Assembly: GCA_026705765.1 (NCBI GenBank)
Contig: JAPPAB010000134.1
Location: 16,613-80,612 of the forward strand
Length of the DNA stretch: 64,000 nucleotides
Direction: 5' to 3'
DNA from: Gemmatimonadota bacterium
GTDB lineage: Bacteria; Latescibacterota; UBA2968
The first letter of the stretch is position 1, and every line of letters begins with the position of its first letter. A program made the position numbers and the translations under genes. Positions 1-7,395 of this stretch are shown one piece after another. The notes beneath the pieces were generated by a model. The model made no database searches and was not told the origin of the DNA. It saw nothing but the letters and a program-made list of their open reading frames with translations.

Positions 1-1167
1 ACCCACCTCTACCCCGCCTCCATGGGCGAACTCTACCTGGCCGGACCCGACGAACTCCTCACCTATCACTACCTCAAAGCCGAATGCTCGCGCATGTTGC
101 CCGAAGGCATCGCAGTTGACACATTCAACAACATGCCCGCCGCCGAACAGGCCGACATCATCTGGCAACAACTCTTCGTCGGCAACAGCTCCCCAATCTC
201 TGAAGCCCAACTCGGCGTCGTCACCGTCATGAACCGCCTGGGACTGAACCCCCGCGCAAAAGACCTGTCCGAATTTCGCGCATTCCACAAATCAAAAACA
301 CCTGAAGAATACACCGACATGGTCTTTGAAAGCGCCGGTATCGCCTGCGTCTATATGACCAACGATCCCCTCGACGACACCGAAGGACCCATGTGGCAAC
401 AGGGTGTGGAAATCGACCCGCGCTTCAGGGCTGTCCTGCGCCTGGACAGCGCGCTCATGAACTGGCCCGCCCCCGCCGACAAACTCCGCGCCCTGGGATA
501 CGACGTAGAAGAAAGCCTATCCGACAAAACCTTTGCGGAACTGCGCCGCTACCTCACCGACTGGGCACAAAAAATGAACGCCCGATACATGGCCATATCG
601 CTCCCCCCGGACTTTGCCTACCCCTCTGAAGACAGCATCTCCCAAATGATGGGCAACGTCGTATATCCCACAGCCCGGGAACTCCAGATCCCCTCGGCAA
701 TGATGATCGGCGTCACCCGGCAAGTCAACCCCATCCTCAAAGACGGCGGCGACAGCCTGGGCAAATGGGACATCGCCAACCTCGAACGCATCGCGCGCGA
801 CTGGCCCGACGTCAACTTCCTCATCACCCTCCTCTCGCGCGAAAACCAGCACGAACTCTGCGTCACGGGCCGAAAATTCCCCAACGTACACCCCTTTGGC
901 TGCTGGTGGTTCTTGAACAACCCCAGCATCATCCGGGAAATCACAGCCGAACGCCTCGAACTCCTCGGCACCAGCTTTGTACCCCAGCACTCCGACGCCC
1001 GCATCCTGGACCAGCTCCTCTACAAATGGACCCACTCCATCGGCGTCATAGCCCCCGTCTTCATCGACAAATACGAATCGCTTCGCAACGCGGGCTGGCC
1101 CCTCACCCCGGCGGACATCCAGCGCGACATCGCCACCATGTTTGGCGGAGGCAAATTACTGGACTAA
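1..1167 (+). CDS. Amidohydrolase / uronate isomerase-like protein (5' truncated by window edge)
   Basis: The reading frame is open from base 1 and the first in-window ATG (22) is internal, because the codons before it read T-H-L-Y-P-A-S. This looks like the end of the metal-binding DxTHL motif at the start of an amidohydrolase-fold enzyme. The next stretch, DELLTYHYL, resembles the early region of uronate/glucuronate isomerases. 388 residues are visible. The C-terminal part, with LLYKWTHSI and an arginine-poor helix, fits the same superfamily. A likely role is isomerisation or hydrolysis of a sugar acid, but the substrate is not readable from sequence. The stop lies 4 bp before the next gene, so the two may be co-transcribed. 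The family call is moderately secure; the exact reaction is not. Confidence 0.6.
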   Translation, partial: THLYPASMGELYLAGPDELLTYHYLKAECSRMLPEGIAVDTFNNMPAAEQADIIWQQLFVGNSSPISEAQLGVVTVMNRLGLNPRAKDLSEFRAFHKSKTPEEYTDMVFESAGIACVYMTNDPLDDTEGPMWQQGVEIDPRFRAVLRLDSALMNWPAPADKLRALGYDVEESLSDKTFAELRRYLTDWAQKMNARYMAISLPPDFAYPSEDSISQMMGNVVYPTARELQIPSAMMIGVTRQVNPILKDGGDSLGKWDIANLERIARDWPDVNFLITLLSRENQHELCVTGRKFPNVHPFGCWWFLNNPSIIREITAERLELLGTSFVPQHSDARILDQLLYKWTHSIGVIAPVFIDKYESLRNAGWPLTPADIQRDIATMFGGGKLLD

Positions 1168-1171
1168 ACAC

Positions 1172-1696
1172 ATGAACTGGCGTTACAACATCACAACCAT
1201 CACCATCGCCCTCCTCCTTTCATCCGGAACGGGGTTGTGTGCATCGTATAAAATCTATATCTTTATGGGAGAAACCTGTCCGGTCTCGCGGCATTACACC
1301 TTAACACTCAAAGAATTGCACACAGAATACGCCTCTGAAAAACTCGAATTCATCGGCGTATTCCCCAATCGACTCTCCACCCCAGCCACAATTGCCGCGT
1401 TCAAAGAAAAATACGCCTTGCCATTCACCTGCATCGGAGACACCACCCACACCTGGGTAAACCGCCTGGGGGCAACGATCACGCCAGAAGTCGTCGTCGC
1501 CGACACATCGCACACCGCCATCTATCGGGGCCGCATTGACAACACCTTTGCGAGCCTGGGCAAAAGACGCCGCATCATCACCGCCCACGACCTCGCAGAT
1601 GTACTGAATTCTCTAAAGAACGAAAAACCCCCGGCATTTCGCCAAACCCAGGCCATTGGCTGCATCATAACCTCATGGCAAAATACAAAGGAATAA
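1172..1696 (+). CDS. Secreted redoxin / thioredoxin-like protein
   Basis: 174 residues with an N-terminal signal peptide (hydrophobic core about residues 8-20, ending near GLCA). A thioredoxin-fold domain follows with the motif ETCPVSRHY (Cys36). The motif is CPVxR rather than CxxC, as in AhpC/TSA-like redoxins that accompany c-type cytochrome proteins in Planctomycetes-type genomes. The ATG at 1172 is preferred over an upstream in-frame ATG at 1142, which lies inside the previous gene and would put charged residues before the signal peptide. The stop is 4 bp before the cytochrome/copper protein, so the two are probably one periplasmic redox operon. Its partner and substrate are unknown. Confidence 0.65.
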   Translation: MNWRYNITTITIALLLSSGTGLCASYKIYIFMGETCPVSRHYTLTLKELHTEYASEKLEFIGVFPNRLSTPATIAAFKEKYALPFTCIGDTTHTWVNRLGATITPEVVVADTSHTAIYRGRIDNTFASLGKRRRIITAHDLADVLNSLKNEKPPAFRQTQAIGCIITSWQNTKE

Positions 1697-1700
1697 AGCC

Positions 1701-3242
1701 ATGCGCCCGATAACCCTCTCCATACTCGCGATCCTCCTCGCCGTTGCCTCGCCACACGCGAAAACCCCCACCTTTAGCGAACACGTCTCGTCCATCATAT
1801 ACAACAACTGCACATCGTGTCATCGCAACGGTGAAATAGGGCCTATGCCCCTCACAAATTACAGCGAAATCGCGGCATATGCAGACATGATCAAATACGT
1901 CACAGAAACCCAGTACATGCCCCCCTGGAAACCCGATTACAACTACAGCCAGCACATCGGCGCGAGAACCCTCACCAAAACGGAAATCAACACCATCTCA
2001 AACTGGGTCAACGCCGGCTTTCCCCAGGGCGACATCGCCCTTGAAGCCCCCATGCCGGAATTTCCAACAGGCTCTGTACTCGGCACCCCAGACCTCGTAC
2101 TCACCATGGCAGAACCCTTCACAATCCGCGGCGACAACGAGGACCAGTACCAGGTCTTCGTCATCCCAACCCACCTCACAGAAGACCGGGAAATTGAAGC
2201 CGTTGAATTTCGCCCCGGCAACAGCAGAATCGTCCACCACGCCCTCATCGGCGCCGACATCACGGGCACTGCCCGCCAAAGAGACCTCGAAACCCCGGAA
2301 GAATACGGATACGAATCCTTTGGTGCATTCGGCGCGCCAACCGCTGTCGTCCTCCCCGGATATACACCCGGCGCAAAACCCCCGATATATCCCAAAGGCG
2401 TTGGACACATACTGCCCAAAAACTCCGACTTACTGATCCAGGTACACTACGCACCCTGGCCCCTTGCTGAATCCGATCAATCCAGCGTCAACATATTCTT
2501 CAAAAAAGAACCCATCGAACGAGAAGTCGGCTTTATCAGCTTTGCACCGCTCACCACGGACGGTAAAACACTGAGCAGAATATTCAGGGTCCTGATCGGA
2601 GAAGAACGACACGGCGGCACCCCCGTAGAAAAAATCAAAATCGACAAACTCTTTGTCATCCCGAAAGACCAGATCATAACATTTCACACAACACTCTTCA
2701 TCAATCGGGACATCAGCCTCCTGTCCATCTACCCCCACATGCACTTATTGGGCAAATCCTGGGAAATCTATGCCACGGACCCACAGGGCAACCGCACCAA
2801 CCTCATCCGTATTCAAGACTGGGATTTTAACTGGCAGGGCAATTACACCTTCACCCAATATCAAAAAATAGCTGCGGGATCCCAAATCCACGCCATTGCC
2901 ACCTACGACAACACCACAAACAACCCACTCAACCCCAATTATCCCCCCCGCACCTTGACATGGGGCGACAAAACCACCGATGAAATGCTCCTGGCGGTCA
3001 TGGAATACATACCCTACCGACCAGGCGACGAAAACATCGCCCTCACCGTTGGCAGGGGCGGCGAAATAAGCATAGACTTCAATGGCAATGGACAACGGGA
3101 CTTCGCCGACTTTCTCCTATTCATCCAGAACTTTGGCCTGAACCGGGGCGACACCAGCTATCAGCGACACTTTGACCTCAACGGAGATGGACACATCAAC
3201 TTCACCGACTTTATCATCTTCGCCAATCAATATGCGGAATAA
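1701..3242 (+). CDS. Secreted cytochrome c / copper ascorbate-dependent monooxygenase-like protein with dockerin-like tail
   Basis: 513 residues. A signal peptide (about 1-20) is followed by a mono-haem motif CTSCH (Cys37, Cys40, His41) in a cytochrome c-like segment. A long beta-rich region with IVHHAL and, near residue 345, YPHMHLLG follows. The HxHxxG-type motif recalls the copper type II ascorbate-dependent (PHM/DBM) monooxygenase fold. The last 55 residues carry two calcium-loop repeats, DFNGNGQRDFADF and DLNGDGHINFTDF, arranged like type I dockerin. It is probably a periplasmic or surface redox enzyme acting with the adjacent redoxin. The substrate is not known. The dockerin tail suggests docking to a cohesin-like partner; two cohesin-like proteins are encoded at 52055-62230. 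Confidence 0.7.
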   Translation: MRPITLSILAILLAVASPHAKTPTFSEHVSSIIYNNCTSCHRNGEIGPMPLTNYSEIAAYADMIKYVTETQYMPPWKPDYNYSQHIGARTLTKTEINTISNWVNAGFPQGDIALEAPMPEFPTGSVLGTPDLVLTMAEPFTIRGDNEDQYQVFVIPTHLTEDREIEAVEFRPGNSRIVHHALIGADITGTARQRDLETPEEYGYESFGAFGAPTAVVLPGYTPGAKPPIYPKGVGHILPKNSDLLIQVHYAPWPLAESDQSSVNIFFKKEPIEREVGFISFAPLTTDGKTLSRIFRVLIGEERHGGTPVEKIKIDKLFVIPKDQIITFHTTLFINRDISLLSIYPHMHLLGKSWEIYATDPQGNRTNLIRIQDWDFNWQGNYTFTQYQKIAAGSQIHAIATYDNTTNNPLNPNYPPRTLTWGDKTTDEMLLAVMEYIPYRPGDENIALTVGRGGEISIDFNGNGQRDFADFLLFIQNFGLNRGDTSYQRHFDLNGDGHINFTDFIIFANQYAE

Positions 3243-3268
3243 AAAAAGGGCAACCACAAGGGTTGCCC
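3241..3268 (-). terminator. Intrinsic terminator for the minus-strand PhyH cluster
   Basis: Perfect 8-bp stem gggcaacc (3248-3255) / ggttgccc (3261-3268) with a 5-nt loop. Read on the minus strand it is followed by seven T residues (A run 3241-3247). It sits between convergent genes. The hairpin also matches a dispersed repeat ending in CCCCTAC on the + strand. Confidence 0.7.
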
Positions 3269-3311
3269 CTACAACAATGGGCGAACGGTCTTTTACCCCT
3301 ACACAACAACA

Positions 3312-4211
3312 TTAATCCGCAGCCTGTTGCCCCCGCGTATTCTCCAGCCGAACCGCACCATCCTCTTCAACCATTAGAAACATCTCATCGTTTGGCGGCG
3401 CAGAACAAGGACCGTACATCACCGCACGCTCCTCCATCGACATCCCATCAACAATCTCGCCATCCCAAAAAACTTCGGGATGACAAACCGCATTCGACGG
3501 ACCCTGCCGCGTAGCCGTGCGGGCAGCGTACTTAAAAAGAATAGACCGGCGGTCGTGATCATTTTGCCATGGATGCGTCCCGTGCGTTTGCGCGCCATCC
3601 ATAAAAAACAGCACATCTCCGGCTCGAATCCCCGGATTGGCAACCGTCCCCATATCCTCATCGCAATTGCGAACCCCAATCGGCATCCGAAACTTCGACT
3701 TATGTGACCCGGGCACCGCAGCAAACCCCCCCTTGCCCTCTGGACAATCCGTCAAATTCCACGTCACAGTAACCCCGCCGCAATACATCTCGCCATTCTG
3801 GTGGTGATAAGCCACATACTCCCGATGCGGCTCCCCTGCGCCGTGCAAAACCAGACCCGCCGTACCCTTCACCGCATTATTAAACTGGGGACCGTGATCC
3901 AGCCTGAAACCCCTCCCACACATCACATTCAAATACTTCACAATAACCGGATGAGCCAGCAAATTGCGAACGGGATCGCAATACGGCCGGGGCAACTCCA
4001 GCAAATTCGCCCCGTGTGCCCAGCGCGAACCCGTCCCCCGCAAAAACGCAGAATCCGCTGCCCCGTGATTATCCTCACTCTGGTGAACAATACCAGTGCC
4101 AATAACATAATCCAGCACATTGTTCACCGCATCCAACGCTTCTCGTGACAGAACATCGCGCACCACCAGATGCCCCGTCACATCCCAGTAGTACCGCTCT
4201 TTGGCATTCAT
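3312..4211 (-). CDS. Phytanoyl-CoA dioxygenase (PhyH) family protein, tandem paralog 3
   Basis: 299 residues beginning MNAKERYYWDVTGHLVV. The ATG at 4211 is preceded by GAGAAGGAG, and the start aligns with the neighbouring paralog, so a longer frame starting at 4253 is rejected. It carries the cupin-like PhyH core: RLDHGP, LHGAGEPH, GGFAAVPGSHKS, AGDVLFFMDGAQTHG and RRSILFKYAAR. The family is Fe(II)/2-oxoglutarate dependent. The distal iron-binding His (QTHG) and the following Arg (RRS) are visible, but the canonical HxD is not obvious: the expected position reads HHQNG. The gene is last of three tandem paralogs on the same strand and is followed by an intrinsic terminator. Its substrate is unknown, and many members of this family are not acyl-CoA hydroxylases. 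Confidence 0.8.
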   Translation of the reverse strand: MNAKERYYWDVTGHLVVRDVLSREALDAVNNVLDYVIGTGIVHQSEDNHGAADSAFLRGTGSRWAHGANLLELPRPYCDPVRNLLAHPVIVKYLNVMCGRGFRLDHGPQFNNAVKGTAGLVLHGAGEPHREYVAYHHQNGEMYCGGVTVTWNLTDCPEGKGGFAAVPGSHKSKFRMPIGVRNCDEDMGTVANPGIRAGDVLFFMDGAQTHGTHPWQNDHDRRSILFKYAARTATRQGPSNAVCHPEVFWDGEIVDGMSMEERAVMYGPCSAPPNDEMFLMVEEDGAVRLENTRGQQAAD

Positions 4212-4224
4212 TATTTGCTCCTTC

Positions 4225-5103
4225 TCACGACACCACCCGCGTCGTCTCGCCATCGGACTCCAGCAGAGGCAACTGCCCCCCGTGGTGAACCCCGGGACCG
4301 TACAAAACAGCTTGTTGTTCAGGCGTCAACTCACTGACCCAATCCCCATAGCGATCCTCGGGCGTAAAAAACTTACCCACAGCGCGAGCCGCTGCGCGAG
4401 AAGCGTATTTGTAAAGCACAGAACGCCGCTCCCCATCGCTACACCACGGCAGCGTACCATGCGTCATCGTCTCCGCAAAAAAGAGCACATCGCCCGCCTG
4501 CATCACCGGTTGATAAACCAGCCCCATATCGTCCTCAACGGAACGCACCTCAGCGGGTGTCGGCTCAGCTGTCTTATGGCTCCCCGGCACACAGGCAAAA
4601 CCGCCATCGCCCTCATTCACATCCGTCAACTGCCACGCCACAGTAATACCCCGACAGAAAATCTTCCCATTCTGCTGGTGATACCACACCGACTGGCTAA
4701 ACGGTTCACCCCCACCGTGCAGTGTATGACCCTCTGCACCCTTGTGCGCGCTAATCAACAGCGGCCCGTGATCCAGACGAAAACCCTTGCCGCTAAACTC
4801 ATTCAAACGACTCACCACAACCGGATGAACCAGCAACCTCCGAAACGGCTCGCGATACGGTTCGGGCCAGCCCAGCATACCCGTAAGCTCGCGTCGCCCC
4901 TCTTTACCCGTAAGCACGGACGAACCCCGCGCCAGACCGCCATCTTCAATAGACCGCGTCCTGATCTTATCCCCGTAGTGATCAATCGCATCATTACACA
5001 TCTTGACCTCATCCGCAGACAGAGCACCCCGCACGACCAGATAGCCGCGCAGGTCAAAAAAGTACTTCTCCTCTTCGCTCACTGTATAAAGATTATTACC
5101 CAT
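4225..5103 (-). CDS. Phytanoyl-CoA dioxygenase (PhyH) family protein, tandem paralog 2
   Basis: 292 residues starting MGNNLYTVSEEEKYFFDLRGY, with AGGAG nine bases upstream of the ATG. It shows the same core as its neighbours: RLDHGPL, LHGGGEP, YHQQNGKIFC, GGFACVPGSHKT, AGDVLFFAETMTHGTLPW and RRSVLYKYASR. It is the most divergent of the trio, with a different N-terminus and a shorter C-terminal tail. Only 13 bp separate it from paralog 3 and 23 bp from paralog 1, so one transcript is likely. A non-haem iron oxygenase role is inferred from the family. As in its neighbours, the HxD iron facial-triad motif is not in the canonical place. Confidence 0.8.
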   Translation of the reverse strand: MGNNLYTVSEEEKYFFDLRGYLVVRGALSADEVKMCNDAIDHYGDKIRTRSIEDGGLARGSSVLTGKEGRRELTGMLGWPEPYREPFRRLLVHPVVVSRLNEFSGKGFRLDHGPLLISAHKGAEGHTLHGGGEPFSQSVWYHQQNGKIFCRGITVAWQLTDVNEGDGGFACVPGSHKTAEPTPAEVRSVEDDMGLVYQPVMQAGDVLFFAETMTHGTLPWCSDGERRSVLYKYASRAAARAVGKFFTPEDRYGDWVSELTPEQQAVLYGPGVHHGGQLPLLESDGETTRVVS

Positions 5104-5126
5104 GGTAAAACGCTCCTATTCTTAGG

Positions 5127-5984
5127 CTACTCCTCTATCCGCACGACCCCATCTTCCCCGACCTCCAGAGATGGCACGCGGCCCCTGTGATTGGAATAGG
5201 GACCATACATAACCGACAACTGCTCGGGCGTCATATCCTCGACAATTTCTCGATCCCAATAAATCTCAGGCGGAGACACCGCTTGCGAAGGACCGCTCCG
5301 CGCACAGGTACGCGCTGTGTATTTGAACAAAATGGACCGCCGCGTCGAATCCAACTTCCACGGCGTTGCCCCGTGTGATTGCGCGCTATCCATAAAAAAG
5401 ACAACATCGCCAGCCTCCACTACCGGCTGCTTGATCAAGCCCATATCGTCATCTCCTGTACTCACACCTTTGGGCATCGGAAACATCGACTTATGGCTCG
5501 AAGGCACACAGGCAAATCCACCCATACCCTCCTCGCAATCGTGCAACTGCCACGCCACAGTCACACCACCCACCCACGGCTTGCCATTCTGATGGTGATA
5601 CGCAACATACGGCCGATGTGGCTCGCCATTTCCATGCATCGTATGGCCTGCCGTACCCTTATTACTCACAATAAACATCGGACCGTGATCCAGCCGAAAT
5701 CCCGTGCCACACATCACATTGAGATACTTCACCAGCACCGGATGTGCCAGCATCTCTCGAAAAGGGTCGCAATCCGGCTCTGGAAACTCGAGAATACCGG
5801 GCAACATAGGACGCCCCGTACCGGCAAAAGCAACCGAATCTCTCGCCGTTGAACCGCCGACCTCAACCCGGTCCCAGTAGCGATCCACAATATCATTCGC
5901 CCGCACAACCTCCTCTTCTGACAACACGCCCTTCACGACGAGGTATCCCGTCAAATCCCAGAAATACCGCTCGCGCGCATCCAT
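5127..5984 (-). CDS. Phytanoyl-CoA dioxygenase (PhyH) family protein, tandem paralog 1
   Basis: 285 residues starting MDARERYFWDLTGYLVVKG, with AGAGGAG a few bases upstream of the ATG. Motifs are RLDHGPMF, MHGNGEPH, YHHQNGKPW, GGFACVPSSHKS (Ser replaces the usual Gly of PGSHK), AGDVVFFMDSAQSHG and RRSILFKYTAR. It is closest to paralog 3: both end with a similar segment EIxxDxEIVxDM...VMYGP. It is first in the three-gene minus-strand unit. The unit looks like a local duplication series. Substrate unknown. Confidence 0.8.
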   Translation of the reverse strand: MDARERYFWDLTGYLVVKGVLSEEEVVRANDIVDRYWDRVEVGGSTARDSVAFAGTGRPMLPGILEFPEPDCDPFREMLAHPVLVKYLNVMCGTGFRLDHGPMFIVSNKGTAGHTMHGNGEPHRPYVAYHHQNGKPWVGGVTVAWQLHDCEEGMGGFACVPSSHKSMFPMPKGVSTGDDDMGLIKQPVVEAGDVVFFMDSAQSHGATPWKLDSTRRSILFKYTARTCARSGPSQAVSPPEIYWDREIVEDMTPEQLSVMYGPYSNHRGRVPSLEVGEDGVVRIEE

Positions 5985-6084
5985 AAGGCATCTCCTCTTG
6001 AAACAGGTGAATATTTCTTAAGATAAATATGAATGAACCTAAAATTTTCAAAAGTCAATTTTTTTCGACAGGGTAGGGGAAGAA

Positions 6085-6220
6085 AAAACGAATCAACGAA
6101 TCAACGAATCAACGAACCCCGCCCATCCTCCCAAAATCAGTATGTATTTCTATTCGTCCATTCGTCTATTCGTCTATTCGTCTATTCGTCCATTCGTCTA
6201 TTCGTCTATTCGTCTATTCG
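6085..6220. repeat. 8-bp tandem repeats in opposing arms
   Basis: About nine units of attcgtct/attcgtcc run from about 6152 to 6220. Upstream, at 6088-6115, about three units of aacgaatc occur. The upstream units are close to the reverse complement of the downstream ones, so the two arrays could pair in a long imperfect hairpin. The array lies between the start of the PhyH cluster and the end of the DUF72 gene. Unit number is probably variable between strains. Confidence 0.75.
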
Positions 6221-6229
6221 CGCTTTTTC

Positions 6230-7075
6230 TTAAAACAAATCCATCTGCACAGGCGCCTCTACAACCTGTTCCGCGGGCCAGGGTGGCATCTCGCCAACAT
6301 CTATATCTCCAGACAGCATCTGGTGAAAATGGCGCGCCAACTGCGGCGCGAAAAAATCATCGGGCGCGTGCATAAACACAAACGGCGTTCGCCCCTCGCG
6401 TATCCAATTGGCAACCACCGGCACCCACTCTGCCAGAAGCGGCAAATTTTTCTCAACCTCGGGATGCCCGACAAACCTCACAAAAGGAAAACGCCCCGTC
6501 GCAAGAAACCGAACGGGGACCTTTGGCTTGTTACTTGCTACCTGTGCATTATGCACCCCTCGCGTATCAAACACCACGCGATCTACCCCATGGCTCTTGA
6601 GCATCGCATTCAACTCATTTTCTGCCTCGGCAAAAAACAGATGGTGCCGAATTTCCACAGCATAAGAAAATGTATCGGGCAACGCATCCAAAAACCTGTC
6701 CAACACCGGCAAATCGCGCGGCCCATAAGAGGGCGACAACTGCAAAAATGACGGCCCCACCCGATCCTGTAACACCGTGAGAACATCTACAAACGCAGCC
6801 GTCTCCAACTCGGCATCTCGCAACCGCTTATCGTGGCTAATCGCACGCGGAAACTTGAGCGCAAACCGAAAACCCGACGGCGTATCAGCCAGCCAGCGCA
6901 TCGCAGCTTTCTCCGAAGGCAAACCGTAAAAAGTGGTATTACCCTCCACGGTATTAAACACAGAGGCGTATTGTTTCAAAAAATCTTTCTGCACAACATC
7001 GGGCGCAAACAACTCGCCCACCCACTCTTTATTGCCCCAAATCGGACAGCCCAAAAAATAACGTTCAATACTCAT
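6230..7075 (-). CDS. DUF72 (YecE-like) family protein
   Basis: 281 residues beginning MSIERYFLGCPIWGNKEW. It has the TIM-barrel DUF72 signatures: the N-terminal GCPIWG, FNTVEGNTTFYGLP, FRFALKFPRAISHD, LQLSPSYGP, YAVEIRH and the late WIREGRTPFVFMHAPDD. Length is normal for the family. DUF72 function is unproven; a nucleic-acid-related role has been proposed. There is no obvious operon partner: upstream is the divergent HicB-like gene, and downstream is the tandem repeat. Confidence 0.85.
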   Translation of the reverse strand: MSIERYFLGCPIWGNKEWVGELFAPDVVQKDFLKQYASVFNTVEGNTTFYGLPSEKAAMRWLADTPSGFRFALKFPRAISHDKRLRDAELETAAFVDVLTVLQDRVGPSFLQLSPSYGPRDLPVLDRFLDALPDTFSYAVEIRHHLFFAEAENELNAMLKSHGVDRVVFDTRGVHNAQVASNKPKVPVRFLATGRFPFVRFVGHPEVEKNLPLLAEWVPVVANWIREGRTPFVFMHAPDDFFAPQLARHFHQMLSGDIDVGEMPPWPAEQVVEAPVQMDLF

Positions 7076-7095
7076 GGTAGATCCAAATCGGATTA

Positions 7096-7124
7096 TTGAC
7101 TCTTGAATAAATAAACCGTATTTT
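7096..7124 (+). promoter_or_regulatory. Putative sigma-70 promoter of the HicB-like gene
   Basis: TTGACT (7096-7101) and TATTTT (7119-7124) are separated by 17 bases, 25 bases upstream of the ATG at 7149. Inferred from consensus similarity only. Confidence 0.4.
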
Positions 7125-7148
7125 GATTAAAATAACAGGACCCCAACA

Positions 7149-7394
7149 ATGCTTGATCTACCTTACTCATTGATCATTGAAGCCACGGAAGAGCCGGATT
7201 TTTTTGGCTTTTACTCCCCAGAACTGGAAGGTTTTACAGGTATTGGACATTCTATTGAAGATTGCATGTTCAAAGCAAAATGGGGAATGGAAGAACATGT
7301 TGAACTCTTGAAAGAACAGGGCCTTCCAGTACCCAATAAAAATCCCAATCCGAATATCCTCATTCAAAACCAACAGGCACTTTCTACTGTATAA
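7149..7394 (+). CDS. HicB-like antitoxin family protein (orphan)
   Basis: 81 residues. The N-terminal domain reads YSLIIEATEEPDFFGFYSPELEGFTGIGHSIEDC, which fits the partial RNase H-like HicB fold (substrate-like strand, EL.G..G.G.S.EE). A helix and a proline/asparagine-rich tail follow. The C-terminal DNA-binding domain of full-length HicB antitoxins is absent or very short. No HicA toxin is encoded on either side, so this is probably an orphan or a stand-alone regulatory member. A candidate promoter is just upstream. Confidence 0.65.
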   Translation: MLDLPYSLIIEATEEPDFFGFYSPELEGFTGIGHSIEDCMFKAKWGMEEHVELLKEQGLPVPNKNPNPNILIQNQQALSTV

Positions 7395-7395
7395 A

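Noticed and set aside
3263..3514. Small plus-strand frame in the PhyH 3' region
   Set aside because: Overlaps the terminator and the antisense of the PhyH gene; no ribosome site.
6085..6220. CRISPR array
   Set aside because: Units are 8 bp with no spacers and no cas genes; it is a simple tandem repeat.
6142..6375. Open frame over the 8-bp tandem repeat
   Set aside because: The encoded peptide is just the repeated unit (SSIRLFVY-like) and has no ribosome site.
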